A program made the position numbers and the translations under genes. Below the pieces are notes generated by a model. It was not told the origin of the DNA and made no database searches. It saw only the letters and a list, made by a program, of their open reading frames with translations. Shown here piece by piece: positions 59,508 to 64,000 of a stretch of 64,000 bases of DNA. The stretch lies in NCBI GenBank assembly GCA_947179155.2, contig OX359284.1, forward strand, positions 8,744,432 to 8,808,431, written 5' to 3'. The stretch's first letter is position 1. The number at the start of each line of letters is the position of its first letter. The stretch comes from Hedera helix. Lineage: Eukaryota; Streptophyta; Magnoliopsida; Apiales; Araliaceae.

Positions 59508-61890
59508 TGTAACGACCTCGAAATTCGATCAACTTTATTCCCTTAAATTTTGTATTTATTATACATTATCTTCATAACGTCCAAATTTCGGTTCGTTAAT
59601 AAATCTTTAATCACCTTAATTAATTCATTTATTGACATTATCTTCATCAATTACCAAATTTCCGGTATAATTTTTTTTTTCTTTCTCAATTCAATCATTG
59701 TATTAAATATTTGAATATTTAAAAATTTTAACTTCTCGATCCTAGTCCCTGGATCGCAACCTTCACTTTTCTTTCTGTACAAGTATCGTAAAACTCAACA
59801 TTTAAAATTTTAATGTTGATTATATCTACACAATTATTCTTTATTCCATAATTCATGATTAAATATATCTTTCTCTTTATCATAACAACAATTTTGAACA
59901 ATCACATTTCACATTTTAATTCTACTCGTCCTATCCGGACCAAATTTGTATGTATACATATACAACGTATCAACATAAACTTGGCAAATTTATCCACATT
60001 GAATTATAATATTGAAAATATAATAACATTCACGACCTTCTATAGTAAATCGTCTCTACATAATCTGATATTCTTGAAATTCATTTCTTTACCTGCAAAA
60101 ATGTATATTATGCAAGTAATGAGCACAACGGCTCAGTAAGTTCAACAGTTTACACCTTTCATGCTTCACGTAGCACATACCTTAACATGCTTGGTGTGTG
60201 TCATAATCATGTGTTGTGCTTCTACTATAGCAATATATCTCACATCATTGCACAAAGTACAGATAGTTGTCATATTATCCATAGATTACATAACACATAA
60301 TTTATATGCATTTGAACAAATATTAACATATCATAACAGACAACATTTAACATTAAAGGATTGAAGAACTTGTCTGGATTGTGGAATTAATAAATACCCA
60401 TTCTATAATGCTTCTCGTACAACCTTCATAAAAGCATGAAAAGCCTTTCTTGAAACTTATTATTTCCTCTCCTTGATGGCTATGGAGTTTTCTGGCGAAG
60501 GTGGTGGTCATGGTGGCTTCGGGTGGTGCAAAAGAGAAAGAGAGTATTATTTTGTGTTTTTGTTTTCTTCACTTCTTTTCTTTTCCATATATATATACAA
60601 TAGGTGGGTATAAATAATTTTTAATTTCCCTTACAATTCCACCGCCTCACTCCACTTCGGATAAGCCACCAAAAAACAAATCATGCAAAAATTAATTAAT
60701 TTAATACATTACGTAGTTATTACGTGTAATAAATATTTTATATAATATATATAAAATATTTATTTTAATTCACTAAAATTCATATTATGATTTATGAATA
60801 ATATTAATATTTTTATTAGGTACTTTTCTTGACAAATTTTGTACACGCATAATGACATGCATGTAATTATATGAGGTAATTTATACCTCCAAAATTCATA
60901 AAATAATTCATATAACATATAAAATTTATTTTCATGCCTTTTTCACTTAGTTATTAGGACAACATGTTACACTAATATGTTCACGCTTCTAAAATATTAT
61001 CCTTCATAAAAATCATAAAAATTCCATTATACATAAACATAATTTTTAATAAATTAAAACATTCATTCTTCTTATTTATTTTTCATTTCTTTATTATTTA
61101 CATTAACTTTTCTTATATAAATTATATAACTTATTATTATATAATTTATATAATTATTTTCTCCTTAAATAATTTCCATTTTATCTAAAATACAATTTAT
61201 AAAAAAATTTCTTCCATCCTTATTCAATTTAATCACCTTATATAAATTATATAATTATTCTTATATAATTTATATAATTATTATTTTCTTCATACATTAC
61301 TTTAATTTCCTTATATAAATTATATAATTTATTATTATATAATTTACATAATTACTTTTCTTTTTAATTAATCTCTAAACTTCCTCCATAATTAGAGATT
61401 AAATTTAGAATCAATAATTACCATTTTACTAACTCCCTTATTAACTTTTCATAAATTTTCGGATTAATTTAATTATTAATCCCTTTATTTTCATAATTAA
61501 TAAAATTTATAATTATCAATTAAACATACACATTTATATATATATACAAATGTATATATATACACATCTAATTTATATATCTCACATTACCACATCACAC
61601 TATTTAAATAATAATTTCTATATCTCCCCAATAATTTAATTGTACAATTTTACTGTACCATTATATGCAATTTCGACAAAACTTAATAAATTGTTTTTAA
61701 ACAATTTATTTATTTTTTCATTATTTTAATTCAACACCATTTATCACCATCTCTATACAGATTTAATTTACCAATTAAATCCCATTAAATCACATAAGAT
61801 AATAAATAGTTTAAACAACTTTCATAATTTTTGTTAATTAATTTCTTATTTAATTTTATTAAGTAAAATATGAAAATTCGGGTCCTGACA
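59508..61890 (-). mobile_element. Solo LTR of LARD family, minus orientation, internally deleted
   Basis: 2,383 bp, plus strand TGTAACGACCTCGAAATTCG … ATTCGGGTCCTGACA, the reverse of the family ends. Compared with 53513-57096 it lacks about 1 kb: sequence jumps at about 60422 from the U5 part (CTTCTCGTACAA) straight to the GA/Pyr-type block (counterpart of about 55360), losing the CpG island, the 60-bp repeats and adjoining AT sequence. AT palindromes remain at 61110-61350. The intron-like pair is 60093-60373, with its GC donor changed to AC. Confidence 0.92.
60093..60373 (-). other. Candidate LTR intron with mutated donor
   Basis: Minus strand reads CCAG|ACAAGTTC at the donor, one G-to-A change from GCAAGTTC, and TTTTTGCAG at the acceptor. 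Hairpin arms TGAGC/GCTCA are at 60120-60135. Confidence 0.4.
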
Positions 61891-61895
61891 GTATC

Positions 61896-62450
61896 CGAGA
61901 TTAAAATAAGGTATAAACTACGAGGCTTACACGAGACATCATATTAATAATATATAAATAAAATATGTATAACTAATTAAAACTGATATTACTCATGTAA
62001 AATATTTTAAATTAATCGCACGCGATTTATATGATATACCGATATTTAAACCAATAGGAAGAAATAATATGACAAAACAGATCGAGAAGCTTCTAGAAGA
62101 CTAGGTGAACAGTTTGGTCTTGAAAATATCTAGATATTATTTTATTTTTATTAATTAAATAATGTTCGAAAAGACTAAAATGCCCTTGACATTTAAACTA
62201 AAGACCAAACTACCCCGACCCATGGTTTTCTATAAATAGGGAGCTTTCCCTATTTTAAATTCATTAGTTCAAATGCAAAAACACTCTAAAGTTATATTTT
62301 GAGAGATATTGTGAGAGAAAAATTACTTTTGAAGCGACAAAGTTCTACGCGATTTAACGTAAAGCACGCACTTCAAGCAGTATACATGTTTTCCTTTTCT
62401 TTAGTTTTCTTCTATTAGTTAGTATAAATATTCATTTTATAAGTTGTTAT
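61896..62450 (+). other. LTR-like or promoter-like sequence before CACTA end
   Basis: CTATAAATAGG at 62230-62240, followed by GGGAGCTTTCCC and a transcribed-leader-like stretch. May be the U3-R part of an LTR beginning near 59422. No coding sequence. Confidence 0.35.
62230..62240 (+). promoter_or_regulatory. TATA box
   Basis: CTATAAATAGG with a GGGAGCTTTCCC palindrome just downstream. Likely an LTR promoter. Confidence 0.5.
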
Positions 62451-64000
62451 CACTACAAGAAAATAGGGCTTTAGCAACAACTGGATTTCGTTGCTAAAGG
62501 TGCCAAATTTTGTTGGAAAAGGGATTTAGCAACAATTTTCTTATCGTTGCACCTTTTGTTGTGCAATGAGCGTTGCTAATTATTCCGCAACGAACGTATT
62601 TCGGTCGTTGCCGAAAGTGATACATTTTACAATGAAAGTTGGCTTTCGTGTAAAAGCCTCAATCCTTTAGCAACGAAATTTATTGTTACAGAATTAATAA
62701 AAAATTGTTACTGAAAATCACCTTTCGTTATAAAATCCTAATAATTGGCAAAGAAATGAATTCTTTTTTTGAGCAACGAACATGTGTTTTCGTTGCGGTT
62801 GGTTCACTTTTGCCAACGATCGGTTTCGTTACGGAAAAACATGGAAATTGTTGCCTAAACCTGTTTTTGTTGCTGATTGTATACCTTTTAGCAACGATGT
62901 TCGTTGTTGATTATACTATTTGACATTATGATTAATCAGCAACGATAATGTTTAATGTAGGTTATTTTTCAATAGACACGAAAGTTGTCGATTAGCAACG
63001 ACACTATACGTTGCTGTTTCTTTATACGTGCAACGAAAATTGATATGATTTGCAACGTTATAAATATTAGCTTTTCTTTAGTTTATAGCAACAATATAAT
63101 CATTCATCCCAGTACATGATCACTCAAATATTATTAATTAAATAAAATCTTCCATTAAAAAAACTCAAATATTATTAATAAATAATATCACCCGGTACAA
63201 ATAAAAATATAGGTTAGTCGTCTATGAAATTGCCTGCTATAGTGAAAATGTTACATGTCAAAAATATTAGTAACAAACAAAATCTCAAAGTCTTCATGCC
63301 CACAAACCCAAGCCTTGAAGTGATGCAAACTCCAATATTCATACATTTTCAATTTCCTGCAAAATTAAAATACCAAATAAATATAAAATTGAGTGAAAAC
63401 AATTATTTAAGAGATGAATTTCTATATTAAAATTACAATAATATTATTGAAAAATTGTAACCATTTAACATTTTCATCCGGGAACAATTTTAAGACCTCC
63501 ACTCAGGGATAATCAAATAAAGACAAAAACCTTTAACGGGCTTTTATTTTGTTTGTTTTACATCTTTTGGAAGCTAAATAGAAACAAGTGAGAATTTTTT
63601 AATCCATGCTATGACTCAGTATTCACCAAGACAAAGAAGTTCAACTAATAAAATCTAGAACAACTAGAGTAAAAGTATTGAAAAAGTATTAAAACTATGG
63701 GCTTTCATCCCTCATTAAATAGCCTTAAATACTATTAAAAAAAGTATTTGTTCCATCAATCTCTTCAAAAATATTAAGAGTAATCCAGAAGCCCAAATGA
63801 TTTGCCAAATTTGCGGTCTAAAACATTCTGTTTCTTATCTGGAAAAATAAAACAGACATTCTAGTAGCTTACCATATGTTGTAAGTAGATTGAAACTTCT
63901 CTGGAATGACAACAATAAAGTGGTTATCTTGGATACCTTGATAATAAATATGTATGAGTTTACAGAAAGATAGAACACATGCAATAATAACTTTTCAAAC
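62451..64000 (+). mobile_element. CACTA (En/Spm-type) DNA transposon, one end
   Basis: Starts CACTACAAGAAAATAGGGCT, the classic CACTA terminal inverted repeat. It is followed by about 600 bp dense in TTAGCAACGA/TCGTTGCTAA units in both orientations (62471-63070), the transposase-binding subterminal repeats of this superfamily. The opposite end (…TTCTTGTAGTG) was not found before the window closes, so the element is at least partly outside. No transposase motif was seen in 63100-64000. The small frames at 62705 and 63224 are not convincing genes. Confidence 0.85.
62471..63070. repeat. CACTA subterminal GCAACGA repeats
   Basis: More than fifteen copies of GCAACGA, GTTGCTAA or close variants in both orientations, arranged as short inverted pairs. 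Confidence 0.85.

Noticed and set aside
63224..63430. 68-codon frame as a transposase fragment
   Set aside because: No CACTA transposase motif; probably chance.

Overview
The window is repeat-dense nuclear DNA from a flowering plant, almost certainly a eudicot. It is very AT-rich and has no bacterial-style gene organisation. It carries initiator-Met tRNA primer binding sites, Ty1/copia and Ty3/gypsy remnants, a CACTA transposon end and an F-box/FBD gene remnant. No intact protein-coding gene was found. Most open frames are translations of low-complexity or LTR sequence. The species cannot be named from this sequence.

Layout. (1) 1-3540: two reverse-oriented, incomplete LTR-like sequences. 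(2) 3541-25185: the 3' end of a chromovirus-like Ty3/gypsy element. It has a decayed integrase C-terminus, a polypurine tract and an LTR that contains an 809-bp tandem repeat. That LTR is split by a 17.9-kb insertion at 6679-24592 with a perfect GCGTC target duplication. The insertion is a non-coding, large-LTR retrotransposon (LARD-like) whose 3' portion has been amplified into about five tandem copies of a 2.03-kb module spanning the internal/LTR junction. (3) 25746-29460: a reverse solo LTR (target duplication AATTA). (4) 31768-32308: C-terminal exons of an F-box/FBD-type gene, next to a 2.35-kb decayed Ty1/copia insertion (GCTAA duplication). (5) 36197-39132: a second decayed copia element on the minus strand. 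(6) 39560-40983: a candidate SINE and a Stowaway-like MITE. (7) 41709-45590: a 3.9-kb solo LTR (GAACT). (8) 46185-59405: a degenerate Ty1/copia element (LTR, primer site, gag, integrase and RT fragments). Two large solo LTRs are inserted in it in opposite orientations (48304-51703, TACCT; 53513-57096). A third lies just beyond it (59508-61890, GTATC). (9) 61896-62450: promoter-like, LTR-like sequence. (10) 62451 to the end: a CACTA terminus with GCAACGA-type subterminal repeats.

Nesting order can be read directly. The copia element and the chromovirus LTR are older, and the large-LTR family (starting TGTGAGGATCC, ending GTTACA) inserted into them. The 6679-24592 copy is very young because its two terminal LTRs are nearly identical. 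Solo LTRs show that LTR-LTR recombination has been frequent here. The signals most worth following are the tandem LTR/PPT module with evidence of exchange between its copies, a GC-AG intron-like structure with a nearby hairpin conserved in LTRs of different families, and a tandem repeat whose joints carry a short inverted piece of downstream sequence.
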